Positions 1-6,732 are shown, counted from the first letter of the stretch. The stretch is DNA of 9,101 nucleotides from Pyramidobacter sp. (GCA_017940445.1 JAGAYQ010000133.1:1-9101), one strand, 5' to 3'. Translations and numbers: made by a program. The notes: generated by a model not told the origin, from the sequence alone.

Positions 1-2520
1 CCTGATGGCACGCCGACAAATGTGCTGGTAGGATTTTTCAACATGTTCGCCCGCGCGCGTCACGACTGGAAACCTGACGAGATCTACTGCGCGTTTGACA
101 TGAAAGGTCCTACGTTCCGTCACAAGCTCTATCCCGAATACAAAGGCACGCGCAAACCGACGCCCGAGGAGTTCAAGACGCAGATCCCTCTGCTCCACGA
201 GATGCTGCCGCTTCTGGGCGTCCGTCTCATGGAGCGCGAAACGGTCGAAGCCGACGACCTGATCGGCTCGGCCGCGTGCCAGTTTGCCGCCCGCGGAGAC
301 GAAGCGCTGATCCTCACTTCTGACAAAGACATCATGCAGGTGCTGCGTCCCGGTGTGAAAATTTTGCGTCCGGGCCGGGGCGTTTCTTCGTTCGAAGTGT
401 ATGACGAAACCGTTTTTACAGAAAAATACGGTTTTCCCCCGTCGGGCATGGTCGACTATCTGGCGCTGATGGGCGACGCGGTTGACAACATCAAGGGCGT
501 TCCCGGCGTCGGCGAAAAGACAGCGTCTTCGCTGATGCACGACTATGGCACCATTGAGAACATCATCGCCCATACCGACGCGCTCAAGCCGGCCATGCGC
601 AAAAAAATGGCCGAACACGGGCAGACCGCGATCGCCAACCGCGCTCTTACGCGTCTGAAGTGCGACGAAGACTTGAGCGAATTTACCGACCGTCCCCTGA
701 CTGTCGACCTGGAAGCTTTTGCGGCCAAGTGTGCCGCGCTCGGCATGAAGAAAGTCGCCGAGACCTTCGGCGCGCGTGCGGCGGCCCCCGCGAAGGAAGA
801 CGATGTGCAGCCGCTTTCGTTTGATGATGAACCTGCTGCCCCCGAAACGCTGCCAGAGCCGCTGGAAATCATCCCGCCCGCGGGGGCGATCCCGCTCGAT
901 GCCGTGCTGATGGCTCCGCGCCTCGCTCTCGATCTTGATGAGACGAAATTCGTCCGCCGCTTTGCCCCCGATCCTGAGCTGCTTTCAACCATCAGCACGA
1001 TCCTTGCCGCCCCCGACGGAAGCTGGTGGCAAGGCAGCTTTGCCGAGCTAGCCCCCCGACTGGGTGAGCTGTCAGGTCACAAGCTCGTCACGCTCGATGC
1101 CAAGACCGTCTGTTATCTGAACGAACTGCCAGCGGACATTTCGCTGTTCGACATCAAATCGGCATATTATCTGCTGCACCCCGATCTGGAGACCTACGAT
1201 GCCGCTAAAGAGCTGGGACTGACATTTTCCCCCGAGCGGGCGCTGCGCCTGCTTTCTCTCGGCAGAGCGCTGGGAAAGCAACTGGAAGAGCAGAAAATGA
1301 CATCAGTGCTCACCGGCATCGACACGCCGCTCATCCCTGTGCTCGTTTCTATGGAAAAGCGCGGTATCCGCCTGGACCGCGAGAAGATGGCAGCCCTGGC
1401 ATCCGAGCTCGACGCGCGCATCACCGAGCTGACGGAAGCCGTGTGCGAAGGCGCGGGCGCGCAAATCAACCTTAACTCCCCCAAGCAGGTCGGAGAGCTT
1501 CTGTTTGAAAAGCTCGGTCTGCCAGTCGTTAAAAAGACAAAGACCGGCTACTCCACCGACGTTTCTGTGCTCGAACAGCTGCGCGACATCTGCGGCGACA
1601 AATGCCTCATACCTTCCCAGCTGCTCGAGTACCGTGAACTGGCCAAAATGTCCTCCGGCTTTGTCCAGCCGCTGATGGCCGCCGCCGGTCCCGACGGACT
1701 GATCCACAGCACGTTCGAGGCGCTCGTCACCGGCACGGGCCGACTGAGCAGCCGCGACCCCAACATGCAGAACCTGCCCGCGTACAGCGGCTGGGGGGCG
1801 CGCATCCGCGAGTGTCTCGTGCCCGCGCAGCCGGGAAACTGCTTCGTCGCAGCGGACTACTCACAGATCGAGCTGCGCGTGCTCGCGCACCTGTCAGGCG
1901 ATCCGCAGCTGATCGAGATCTTCAACTCCGACCGCGACATCCACACCGAAACAGCCTCGCTGATCTTCGGACTGCCGCCAGAGGCCGTCACCAAAGAACT
2001 GCGCCGCAGCGCCAAGACCGTCAGCTTCGGCCTGATCTACGGCATGGGCGTCTTCGGGCTCGCCGCCCGGCTTGGGACCGACCGCGCCAGCGCGGCCCGC
2101 ATCACTCAGGCGTATTTTGAAGCTCTCCCTGGCGTGAAAGAATACGTCGAATCCAGCCGCAAGAACTCGCTTGCTGCCGGCTACACCGCCACCCTTTTCG
2201 GACGCCGCCGCCCGATGGACGAAGTGAGCACCGGCAGCAAGGACATCAAAGGCCATCAGAAGCGTGTCGCCATCAACTCCCCCATTCAGGGGACCGCCGC
2301 CGACATCACCAAGATCGCCATGAACAAGGCAGCTGAGCACTTTGCGGGCAAAAACGTCCACATGGTGCTCCAGGTGCACGATTCCATCGTCTGCGAATGC
2401 CCCGCCGAAGATGCCGAACAGACCGCCCGCGAACTCTCGGAAGTCATGGAAAATGCCGTGCAGCTCTCCGTTCCCCTGAAGACCGAACGGACCTCCGGTA
2501 AAACCCTTGCTTCGGTCTAG
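1..2520 (+). CDS. polA: DNA polymerase I, 5'-truncated by the window edge
   Basis: Pol I fills gaps and removes RNA primers in replication and repair. The frame is open from base 1 and reads PDGTPTN before the GTG at 22, matching the internal N-terminal motif of the family, so that GTG is not the start and roughly 20-25 residues are missing. The 5'-nuclease domain (about 1-780) shows FDMKGPTFR (94 on), EADDL (247 on), TSDKD (316-330) and the helix-hairpin-helix GDAVDNIKGVPGVGEKTA (472 on). A Pro/Glu-rich linker follows, then a 3'-5' exonuclease-like domain (about 900-1300) with degenerate metal-binding motifs. The polymerase domain has DPNMQNLP, motif A DYSQIELR (catalytic Asp codon 1855-1857), motif B RRSAKTVSFGLIYG (2002 on; Phe rather than Tyr at the ddNTP-discrimination site) and motif C QVHDSIVCE, which has Ser where Glu is usual. 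Expected full length is about 865 residues. Identification is secure. Confidence 0.97.
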   Translation, partial: PDGTPTNVLVGFFNMFARARHDWKPDEIYCAFDMKGPTFRHKLYPEYKGTRKPTPEEFKTQIPLLHEMLPLLGVRLMERETVEADDLIGSAACQFAARGDEALILTSDKDIMQVLRPGVKILRPGRGVSSFEVYDETVFTEKYGFPPSGMVDYLALMGDAVDNIKGVPGVGEKTASSLMHDYGTIENIIAHTDALKPAMRKKMAEHGQTAIANRALTRLKCDEDLSEFTDRPLTVDLEAFAAKCAALGMKKVAETFGARAAAPAKEDDVQPLSFDDEPAAPETLPEPLEIIPPAGAIPLDAVLMAPRLALDLDETKFVRRFAPDPELLSTISTILAAPDGSWWQGSFAELAPRLGELSGHKLVTLDAKTVCYLNELPADISLFDIKSAYYLLHPDLETYDAAKELGLTFSPERALRLLSLGRALGKQLEEQKMTSVLTGIDTPLIPVLVSMEKRGIRLDREKMAALASELDARITELTEAVCEGAGAQINLNSPKQVGELLFEKLGLPVVKKTKTGYSTDVSVLEQLRDICGDKCLIPSQLLEYRELAKMSSGFVQPLMAAAGPDGLIHSTFEALVTGTGRLSSRDPNMQNLPAYSGWGARIRECLVPAQPGNCFVAADYSQIELRVLAHLSGDPQLIEIFNSDRDIHTETASLIFGLPPEAVTKELRRSAKTVSFGLIYGMGVFGLAARLGTDRASAARITQAYFEALPGVKEYVESSRKNSLAAGYTATLFGRRRPMDEVSTGSKDIKGHQKRVAINSPIQGTAADITKIAMNKAAEHFAGKNVHMVLQVHDSIVCECPAEDAEQTARELSEVMENAVQLSVPLKTERTSGKTLASV

Positions 2521-2533
2521 CCATTTTTCGCCT

Positions 2534-2580
2534 GTTTGTGGTAGAATTGCAAGGCTGAAACAGCACAAACTTTTCTTCCT
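2534..2580 (+). repeat. inverted repeat after polA, possible weak terminator
   Basis: GTTTGTG (2534-2540) and CACAAAC (2564-2570) are perfect 7-base arms around a 23-base loop, followed by a T-rich run (TTTTCTTCCT). A competing pairing, CTGTTT (2532-2537) with AAACAG (2558-2563), shares bases with the first arm. The stem is AT-rich with a long loop, so termination would be weak. It could attenuate read-through from polA into the next gene, or it could be chance. Confidence 0.25.
2539..2547 (+). promoter_or_regulatory. candidate extended -10 promoter for the SurA-like gene
   Basis: TGGTAGAAT fits an extended -10 (TGnTATAAT with one mismatch in the hexamer). No convincing -35 lies 16-18 bases upstream, which extended -10 promoters can tolerate. 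Initiation would be near 2554, leaving a leader of about 50 nt before the TTG start. The gene could instead be read from polA. Confidence 0.35.
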
Positions 2581-2588
2581 GAAATACG

Positions 2589-2596
2589 AAAGGAGA
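2589..2596 (+). promoter_or_regulatory. ribosome binding site fixing a TTG start
   Basis: AAAGGAGA lies 8 bases before the TTG at 2605. It decides this start: the first in-frame ATG falls after the membrane helix (residue 29) and would remove the anchor. Confidence 0.75.
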
Positions 2597-2604
2597 CACG
2601 TCAC

Positions 2605-3834
2605 TTGTTACCTCTTACCGCTTTACGCACCCAGATCAAATGGATCCTCGCCGTCTTCATCGTCATCTTCACCGCTTCCGTCGGCTTCATGTACGGCACC
2701 GGCGGTTCGGGCTCCGGCAATAACCGCAGCGGCGATTTCGTCGTCGCCAAAGTCAACGGCGAAGAACTGCGCATCAGCACCTTCCAGCAGCATTTGCGCA
2801 GCTTCATCGAGCGCAACCGCATCCGCGACCTGTCTGAAAAGCAGATGCCCCTTATCTACAAAGCCGTGCTCGACGAGATGGTCAGCAACCGCGCCGTCAT
2901 CGACGAAGTGAGCCGCCTGAAGATTTCTGTTCCCGTCGAAGACGTGAACAAGCAGCTCAAAGCCCTCGAGGACCAGTACGTCACCCGTGAGCAGTTCATG
3001 CAGATCCTGCGCGAGCAGGGCAGCTCGCTTGAGCAGGCCAAGGCCGAGATCGCCCGCCAGCTCTCCATCGAGAAGATGCTGAACGACGTGGCCGGCGGCG
3101 TTGTCGTCAGCGATGACGAAGTCGCCAAGCTCTACGACATGCTCCAGGGCAACTTCACCATGCCCGCCGGCATCGAAGCCGACGTCGCCCAGCTGAAGAC
3201 GAAGGAAGCCGCAGAGAAACTAATCGCTGCCGCCAAGAGCGACGACTGGGGCAAAGCCGTAACGCTCGTCTCCGCCGACATTTCCGTCGCCAGCGAAGCC
3301 GGCAAGCCCGAGCGCATCGCCGCCACCGAGATGCAGGGTACGCTTGAGCCCGTCTCCAAGCTCACCGACGGCGAATACAGCGCCCCCATCGAAGTGAGCA
3401 GCCAGGACTTCTTCGTCTTCCACCGCGTCCGCGCCGTGAGTGAAGAAGTGCGCCCCCTCTCCGAGGTGTCTGAGGGCCTGAAGAACATGCTCCTCCAGAG
3501 CAAGAAGGCCGAAGTTCAGCGCGATTACGTCAAGAGCCTGGCCGACAAAATGAAAGTCGAGATCGTCGCCGAAGACCTCTTCACCGTCCCCAGCGACGAC
3601 GTGAAGCCCGAAGCTGCCAGTGCCGACGTCAAGCCCGCAGAGACAGCCGCAAGCGCCGATGTGAAACCCGCTGTGCCCCCTGCCGCTGAAGAGAAAAAGC
3701 CCGAAGCGGCCCCTGCCCCCGCCGATGAGAAAAAGCCCGAAGTGAAGCCGGCCGAGGCGCCCAAGGCTGAAGCTGAAAAGCCTGCCGAAACGCCTGCACC
3801 TGAGCAGAAGCCCGCGGCTGAGCAGGCAAAGTAG
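2605..3834 (+). CDS. membrane-anchored SurA_N / parvulin-like folding factor with Pro/Ala-rich tail
   Basis: A 409-residue protein started by TTG behind a good Shine-Dalgarno. Residues 11-30 form one hydrophobic helix after a short charged N-terminus, so it is probably an inner-membrane anchor with the rest in the periplasm, as in PpiD. Residues about 45-180 (VAKVNGEEL, then helices rich in Glu, Gln and Arg) look like a SurA N-terminal chaperone domain. Residues about 186-277 have a parvulin-like outline, including DGEYSAPIEVSSQDFFVFHRV, which parallels the end of PPIC domains. The usual early active-site His motif is replaced by DVAQLKT, so isomerase activity is doubtful. Residues 332-409 are low-complexity Pro/Ala/Lys/Glu with imperfect ADVKPAE units. 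The inferred role is holding or folding exported proteins. It lies 84 bp after polA and ends at a strong terminator. The domain-level call is likely right; the exact orthologue is unknown. Confidence 0.8.
   Translation: MLPLTALRTQIKWILAVFIVIFTASVGFMYGTGGSGSGNNRSGDFVVAKVNGEELRISTFQQHLRSFIERNRIRDLSEKQMPLIYKAVLDEMVSNRAVIDEVSRLKISVPVEDVNKQLKALEDQYVTREQFMQILREQGSSLEQAKAEIARQLSIEKMLNDVAGGVVVSDDEVAKLYDMLQGNFTMPAGIEADVAQLKTKEAAEKLIAAAKSDDWGKAVTLVSADISVASEAGKPERIAATEMQGTLEPVSKLTDGEYSAPIEVSSQDFFVFHRVRAVSEEVRPLSEVSEGLKNMLLQSKKAEVQRDYVKSLADKMKVEIVAEDLFTVPSDDVKPEAASADVKPAETAASADVKPAVPPAAEEKKPEAAPAPADEKKPEVKPAEAPKAEAEKPAETPAPEQKPAAEQAK
3598..3834 (+). repeat. low-complexity coding repeat (Pro/Ala/Lys/Glu tail)
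   Basis: The last 78 or so codons of the SurA-like gene encode almost only Pro, Ala, Lys, Glu, Asp and Ser. Imperfect units such as DDVKPEA, ADVKPAE and ADVKPAV come first, then EKKPE and KPAE/KPAA units. It is probably an extended, flexible periplasmic segment, and its length may vary between strains by slippage. Confidence 0.75.
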
Positions 3835-3855
3835 TCTCACCCCAAAATACAGAGA

Positions 3856-3894
3856 GTCCCCGGCTATATTCAGTTCAGGCCGGGGACCTTTTTT
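3856..3894 (+). terminator. intrinsic terminator of the SurA-like gene
   Basis: GTCCCCGGC (3856-3864) pairs perfectly with GCCGGGGAC (3879-3887) over a 14-base loop. A single C and six Ts (3889-3894) follow. It begins 21 bases after the stop codon. Confidence 0.93.
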
Positions 3895-3922
3895 CCTTCT
3901 GACTTCTAGATGAGATCGGAAA

Positions 3923-3953
3923 TTGATCGTGTATCCGGATACCCTGTTATAAT
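3923..3953 (+). promoter_or_regulatory. candidate plus-strand promoter with a 12-bp palindrome in its spacer
   Basis: TTGATC (3923-3928) and a perfect extended -10, TGTTATAAT (3945-3953), are separated by 19 bases, longer than ideal. The spacer holds the perfect palindrome GTATCCGGATAC (3931-3942), an operator-like position. No plus-strand gene follows. Transcription would start near 3960, run at once into the hairpin at 3958-3992, and if it read through would be antisense to the coiled-coil gene. The AT-rich -10 is also the U-tract of the opposing terminator, so it may be coincidental. Confidence 0.3.
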
Positions 3954-3992
3954 AAAGAAGGAGACCATCCGATTCGCTCGGACGGCCTCCTT
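3951..3992 (-). terminator. intrinsic terminator of the coiled-coil gene
   Basis: Arms 3958-3971 and 3979-3992 form a 14-bp stem with a 7-base loop, 19 bases after the minus-strand stop codon. Read on the minus strand, the two imperfect positions become G-U pairs, while on the plus strand they are A-C mismatches. The hairpin therefore appears shaped for minus-strand transcripts. The tail is U-rich (CUUUAUUAU). The plus strand also has a five-T run (3991-3995), partly within the stem, so weak bidirectional action is possible. Confidence 0.8.
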
Positions 3993-4011
3993 TTTATTAT
4001 GCCGATTGTAT

Positions 4012-5178
4012 TTACTTCCCCTGCTGGAGCCGCTTGGTGATCTCGTCGAACTCCTTGCGCACGCCGCTGTTGTCGAAGATCTGGATCTCCGGCAGCTGCA
4101 TGGTGGCGAGCACGTCAAACAGCTGCATGCCGCTGTGGATAACGGTGTCCATGTCGCTGATGTGCTGCACGGTGGTGTAGGTGTTGACGGCCACTTCACG
4201 GTCGCGCTTGATGCTGCGGATGCATTTCTCCACGCTGGCTTTCTGCTGGGCAAGCAGTTTGCTGTACTGAGTGGCAGCTTTCACGGTCAGCTCATTCGAT
4301 TCGGCGTTGGCGCGGAAGATGTTCTTCTGCTCGCGGGTAAAGTCGGCACGGCCCAAGTTGGCACGGGCTTCTTTGAGCGAGGCGCCGGCGCCCTCGGAGA
4401 TGGCCTTGACGCGAGGGGTCCATTCTTTGTCGATCTTCGCGATGAAACCGTACTGTGTATCAAGCAGCACGTCGATGAGGGTGACGTACATGCCGTAATA
4501 CTTGCGGGCAACAGTGGTGTCAGCCTTGTTCTGCGCCATCAGCTCGGCGATCTGGGCAGTGACGCCCTTGACGTTCTCGAAGATGACAGCGTTCTTCAGC
4601 AGACTGTCGCCGACGACGGACGAGAACAGCACTTCAGCCTGCTGATCGGTCAGCTTCATGCCCCAGCTGCGCAGTTCAGCGGCGATCTTGTCGCGAATGT
4701 CGGCCAGCTCGCGGTTGAGGCGCTTGATGTCCTTCTCGGCCTTGGCGATCTTTTTGTTGCAGTCGGCAACGGTGTCGGTAAAAGGATTGTACGACTTTTC
4801 CGGCGCGCCGATGCGCTTGTTCTTGTATTCCTCGATCTCGGCGTAGAGTTCGGGCAGCCGTTTCTTGATCACTTCGCTGCGGTCGACCAGCTTCATGGCA
4901 TCGGCCGAAAGCAAAATCTCCTGCGCGTTGCGAAGGATCTTGGTGATCTTTTCGTTTGTCTTCTGCTTGTCGGCGCCGAGCCACGAGCTCTCGGGCAAGC
5001 GGTCGCGCTTGCCGCGCAGCACGGTAGCCTCGTCGAGCATCTCGGTCAGCTTGTTCCATTTTGACATCACTGCTTCCGGCAGCGCCGCGAAGGCGCGCCC
5101 GGCGCACAGCATTTCGCCGCCTGCGCACACGGCCGCAAGGATCAGCGTTCCCATCAGCGCGCCCTTGAATTTTTTCAT
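4012..5178 (-). CDS. secreted (periplasmic) coiled-coil protein of unknown function
   Basis: A 388-residue protein whose function I do not recognise. Residues 1-31 are a Sec signal peptide: Lys-rich start, hydrophobic core, and an AFA-A cleavage site around residue 31. The Cys residues at 18 and 25 do not sit in a proper lipobox, so a soluble periplasmic protein is likelier than a lipoprotein. The mature part is almost all helical and charged, with a heptad-like coiled coil around 139-170. The central segment LTDQQAEVLFSSVVGD, followed by ARKYYGMYV (about 176-232), looks like a conserved core. From memory it resembles uncharacterised exported proteins of other Gram-negative bacteria, but I cannot verify this. 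The mature part has two Cys (140, 319). AGGAGG (5190-5195) lies 11 bases before the ATG. The gene has its own promoter and terminators on both sides, so it is probably monocistronic. The CDS call is firm; no function is assigned. Confidence 0.9.
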   Translation of the reverse strand: MKKFKGALMGTLILAAVCAGGEMLCAGRAFAALPEAVMSKWNKLTEMLDEATVLRGKRDRLPESSWLGADKQKTNEKITKILRNAQEILLSADAMKLVDRSEVIKKRLPELYAEIEEYKNKRIGAPEKSYNPFTDTVADCNKKIAKAEKDIKRLNRELADIRDKIAAELRSWGMKLTDQQAEVLFSSVVGDSLLKNAVIFENVKGVTAQIAELMAQNKADTTVARKYYGMYVTLIDVLLDTQYGFIAKIDKEWTPRVKAISEGAGASLKEARANLGRADFTREQKNIFRANAESNELTVKAATQYSKLLAQQKASVEKCIRSIKRDREVAVNTYTTVQHISDMDTVIHSGMQLFDVLATMQLPEIQIFDNSGVRKEFDEITKRLQQGK

Positions 5179-5189
5179 TCTCAGTATGA

Positions 5190-5195
5190 CCTCCT
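5190..5195 (-). promoter_or_regulatory. ribosome binding site of the coiled-coil gene
   Basis: CCTCCT on the plus strand reads AGGAGG on the minus strand, 11 bases before the ATG at 5178. The spacing is slightly long, but this is the only good site for that start. Confidence 0.7.
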
Positions 5196-5216
5196 GATCG
5201 ATTGTTTTTTGATGAA

Positions 5217-5243
5217 GCGCCCGCGCATTGCGAGCGCCTTTTT
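5217..5243 (+). other. leader hairpin of the coiled-coil gene, terminator-like on the plus strand
   Basis: GCGC (5217-5220) pairs with GCGC (5234-5237), with an inner CGC-ATT-GCG helix (5224-5232) and an asymmetric bulge. On the minus strand it lies in the 5' leader, close to the expected transcription start, with no U-tract. On the plus strand it is followed by TTTTT (5239-5243), so it could stop antisense transcripts. The structure is weak. Confidence 0.25.
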
Positions 5244-5270
5244 AATACAGGATTTTTACAGTCCTGTCAA
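5242..5270 (-). promoter_or_regulatory. sigma-70-type promoter of the coiled-coil gene, with gapped palindrome
   Basis: On the minus strand, a perfect TTGACA (plus 5265-5270) is followed by a 17-base spacer and TATTAA (plus 5242-5247; four of six consensus bases). Initiation is expected near 5235, giving a leader of about 57 nt. ACAGGA (5247-5252) and TCCTGT (5262-5267) form a gapped palindrome filling the spacer and touching both hexamers, a typical repressor position. Confidence 0.7.
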
Positions 5271-5300
5271 TGGTAGTTTTCTACAATGCCATGATACACC

Positions 5301-5339
5301 AAAAATCCCCCGCCGGAATCGCCCGGACGGGGGATTTTT
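5301..5339 (-). terminator. intrinsic terminator of the proB-proA-MATE operon
   Basis: AAAAATCCCCCG (5301-5312) pairs perfectly with CGGGGGATTTTT (5328-5339). An inner CCGG/CCGG helix (5313-5316 with 5323-5326) extends it past a bulged A. It starts 3 bases after the minus-strand stop codon and ends in five Us. The A and T runs make it able to act in both directions, so it would also stop stray plus-strand transcription. Confidence 0.93.
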
Positions 5340-5342
5340 CAC

Positions 5343-6725
5343 TTACCGGCACGAGGCTGTGATCAACCTCATGTGGCTGCGGATCAGCGCAACAAGGATG
5401 AAGAAGATCAGCACCCAGCCAACTGCCGTAGAATGCGCGATGGCGGGCACGCCCCACTTGGGGACGAGCCAGAAGGAGAGCGCCACTCGCAGCGCGATCT
5501 GCGACAGCGAAACGAGCATCACAGTGCGGAACTCGCCGAGACCGCGGAAGAAGCTCTGCATCATCGCATCGACCGAGCTGAGCATCATATACACGCACAT
5601 CGGGCGCAGATAGATGACGCCGGCATTGATGACAGCCTCGCCGCCGGAGCCGCTGACGAACATGCTCATGATCTGCGGCGCGAAGATAAACACCGCGGAC
5701 GAAGCGACAGCCACATAGACCAGCACCATCACGATCGACGTGCGCAGACCGCCGCGCACACGCTCAGCATGGCGCGCGCCGAGGTTCTGCGCGACGAAAG
5801 TCGCCAGCGCCACGCCAACGCCGTCATAAGCCATCATCACAATGTTCTCAAGGCGCGTCGCGGCATTGTATCCGGCCACCGTGTTCGCTCCCAGAGGGTT
5901 GACGCAGCCCTGCGTGAGGAAGCGTCCGACGTAGACGATGATCGACTGGAGCGCCGCTGCCCAGCTGTAATTGATCGTCGCTGCCAGTGCCGCGCGCGTG
6001 ACGTGGAAGTCGCCGCGTCCTACGGCCAGCACAGGTTCGCGGCGGTAAATGTAGATCACGCAGGCCGCAGATGACACCACCTGCGACAGCACGGTGGCCA
6101 AGGCCGAGCCGCGCACGCCGAGCCCGCAGCTGCCGACGAAGAACAGGTTCATCGCGATGTGCAGACACGAAGCGATGACCTGAAAGACGAACGGCACACG
6201 CGAGTTGCCGATGCCGCGCAGGGCCGAGGCGAAATAATTGTAGAGGAACGAGAATATCAGGCCGACAAAGACGATATTGAGGTACTGCATCGTCTCATCG
6301 TGAAGCTCGGCCGGCGCCTTAGTCCACACCAGCACGCTGCGCGCCCCCGCCAGGCAGACGGCCGTGAGCGCCAGCGTGAAGACAACGCCGAAGATCAGCG
6401 AGGTGGCGGCCGCCTCATGAAGACGCCTGCGGTCGCCCGAGCCGAACTCGCGGGCAATCAGCACCGAGATGCCCGTGCATCCGCCATATAAGAAGAAGAC
6501 AACGACAAACAGGATCGGCGAGGCAACGCTGACAGCCGCCAGCGACTGCGGCCCGAGGAACCGCCCGACGATGATCGCGTCGACAGTTACGTACAGCTGC
6601 AGAAACAGGTTACCGATGATGATGGGCAGCGAGAAGAGGAAGATCGAAGAAAACACGCCGCCCGTCAGCATCCGCGTTTTCGGGTCCGTCCCCTCGCCCT
6701 CCGCCGCACTTGAAAACAGACGCAT
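5343..6725 (-). CDS. MATE-family multidrug/metabolite efflux transporter
   Basis: A 460-residue integral membrane protein, the normal length for MATE exporters, which export cationic drugs or metabolites in exchange for Na+ or H+. It begins with the typical first helix (FLFSLPIIIGNLFLQLYVTVDAI cut here by its VD motif; residues about 28-52), where the Asp at 49 lies in the usual TM1 position. About twelve hydrophobic segments follow. The pseudo-twofold MatE repeat is visible as SALRGIGNSRVPF (167-179) and SFFRGLGEFRTVM (391-403). The motif NAATRLENIVMMAYDGVGVA (287 on) is typical of the second half. The start is 7 nt past the proA stop, without a Shine-Dalgarno at proper distance (AGGTG lies 16 bases upstream), which suggests coupled translation with proA. 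The substrate cannot be read from sequence. It belongs to the broad NorM/DinF/MepA-type superfamily; the subfamily is unresolved. Confidence 0.93.
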   Translation of the reverse strand: MRLFSSAAEGEGTDPKTRMLTGGVFSSIFLFSLPIIIGNLFLQLYVTVDAIIVGRFLGPQSLAAVSVASPILFVVVFFLYGGCTGISVLIAREFGSGDRRRLHEAAATSLIFGVVFTLALTAVCLAGARSVLVWTKAPAELHDETMQYLNIVFVGLIFSFLYNYFASALRGIGNSRVPFVFQVIASCLHIAMNLFFVGSCGLGVRGSALATVLSQVVSSAACVIYIYRREPVLAVGRGDFHVTRAALAATINYSWAAALQSIIVYVGRFLTQGCVNPLGANTVAGYNAATRLENIVMMAYDGVGVALATFVAQNLGARHAERVRGGLRTSIVMVLVYVAVASSAVFIFAPQIMSMFVSGSGGEAVINAGVIYLRPMCVYMMLSSVDAMMQSFFRGLGEFRTVMLVSLSQIALRVALSFWLVPKWGVPAIAHSTAVGWVLIFFILVALIRSHMRLITASCR

Positions 6726-6732
6726 GGCAGAA

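Noticed and set aside
22..24. GTG as the start of polA
   Set aside because: The frame continues upstream to base 1 with residues PDGTPTN that match the Pol I family, so this is an internal Val codon.
3910..5064. Long plus-strand open frame (384 codons) opposite the coiled-coil gene
   Set aside because: It lies antisense to a gene with signal peptide, ribosome site, promoter and terminator. Its start is inside the intergenic region upstream of the only promoter-like element, and its composition (Leu/Val/His/Asp-rich) is that of a high-GC shadow frame.
5096..5128. Lipoprotein signal in the coiled-coil protein (Cys 18 or Cys 25)
   Set aside because: Neither Cys has the small residues required just before it (AAVC and EMLC), and a normal AFA-A signal peptidase I site follows.
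5373..6074. Plus-strand open frames opposite the MATE and proA genes
   Set aside because: They are shadows of well-supported minus-strand genes, with Arg/His/Asp-rich, repetitive composition and no family resemblance.
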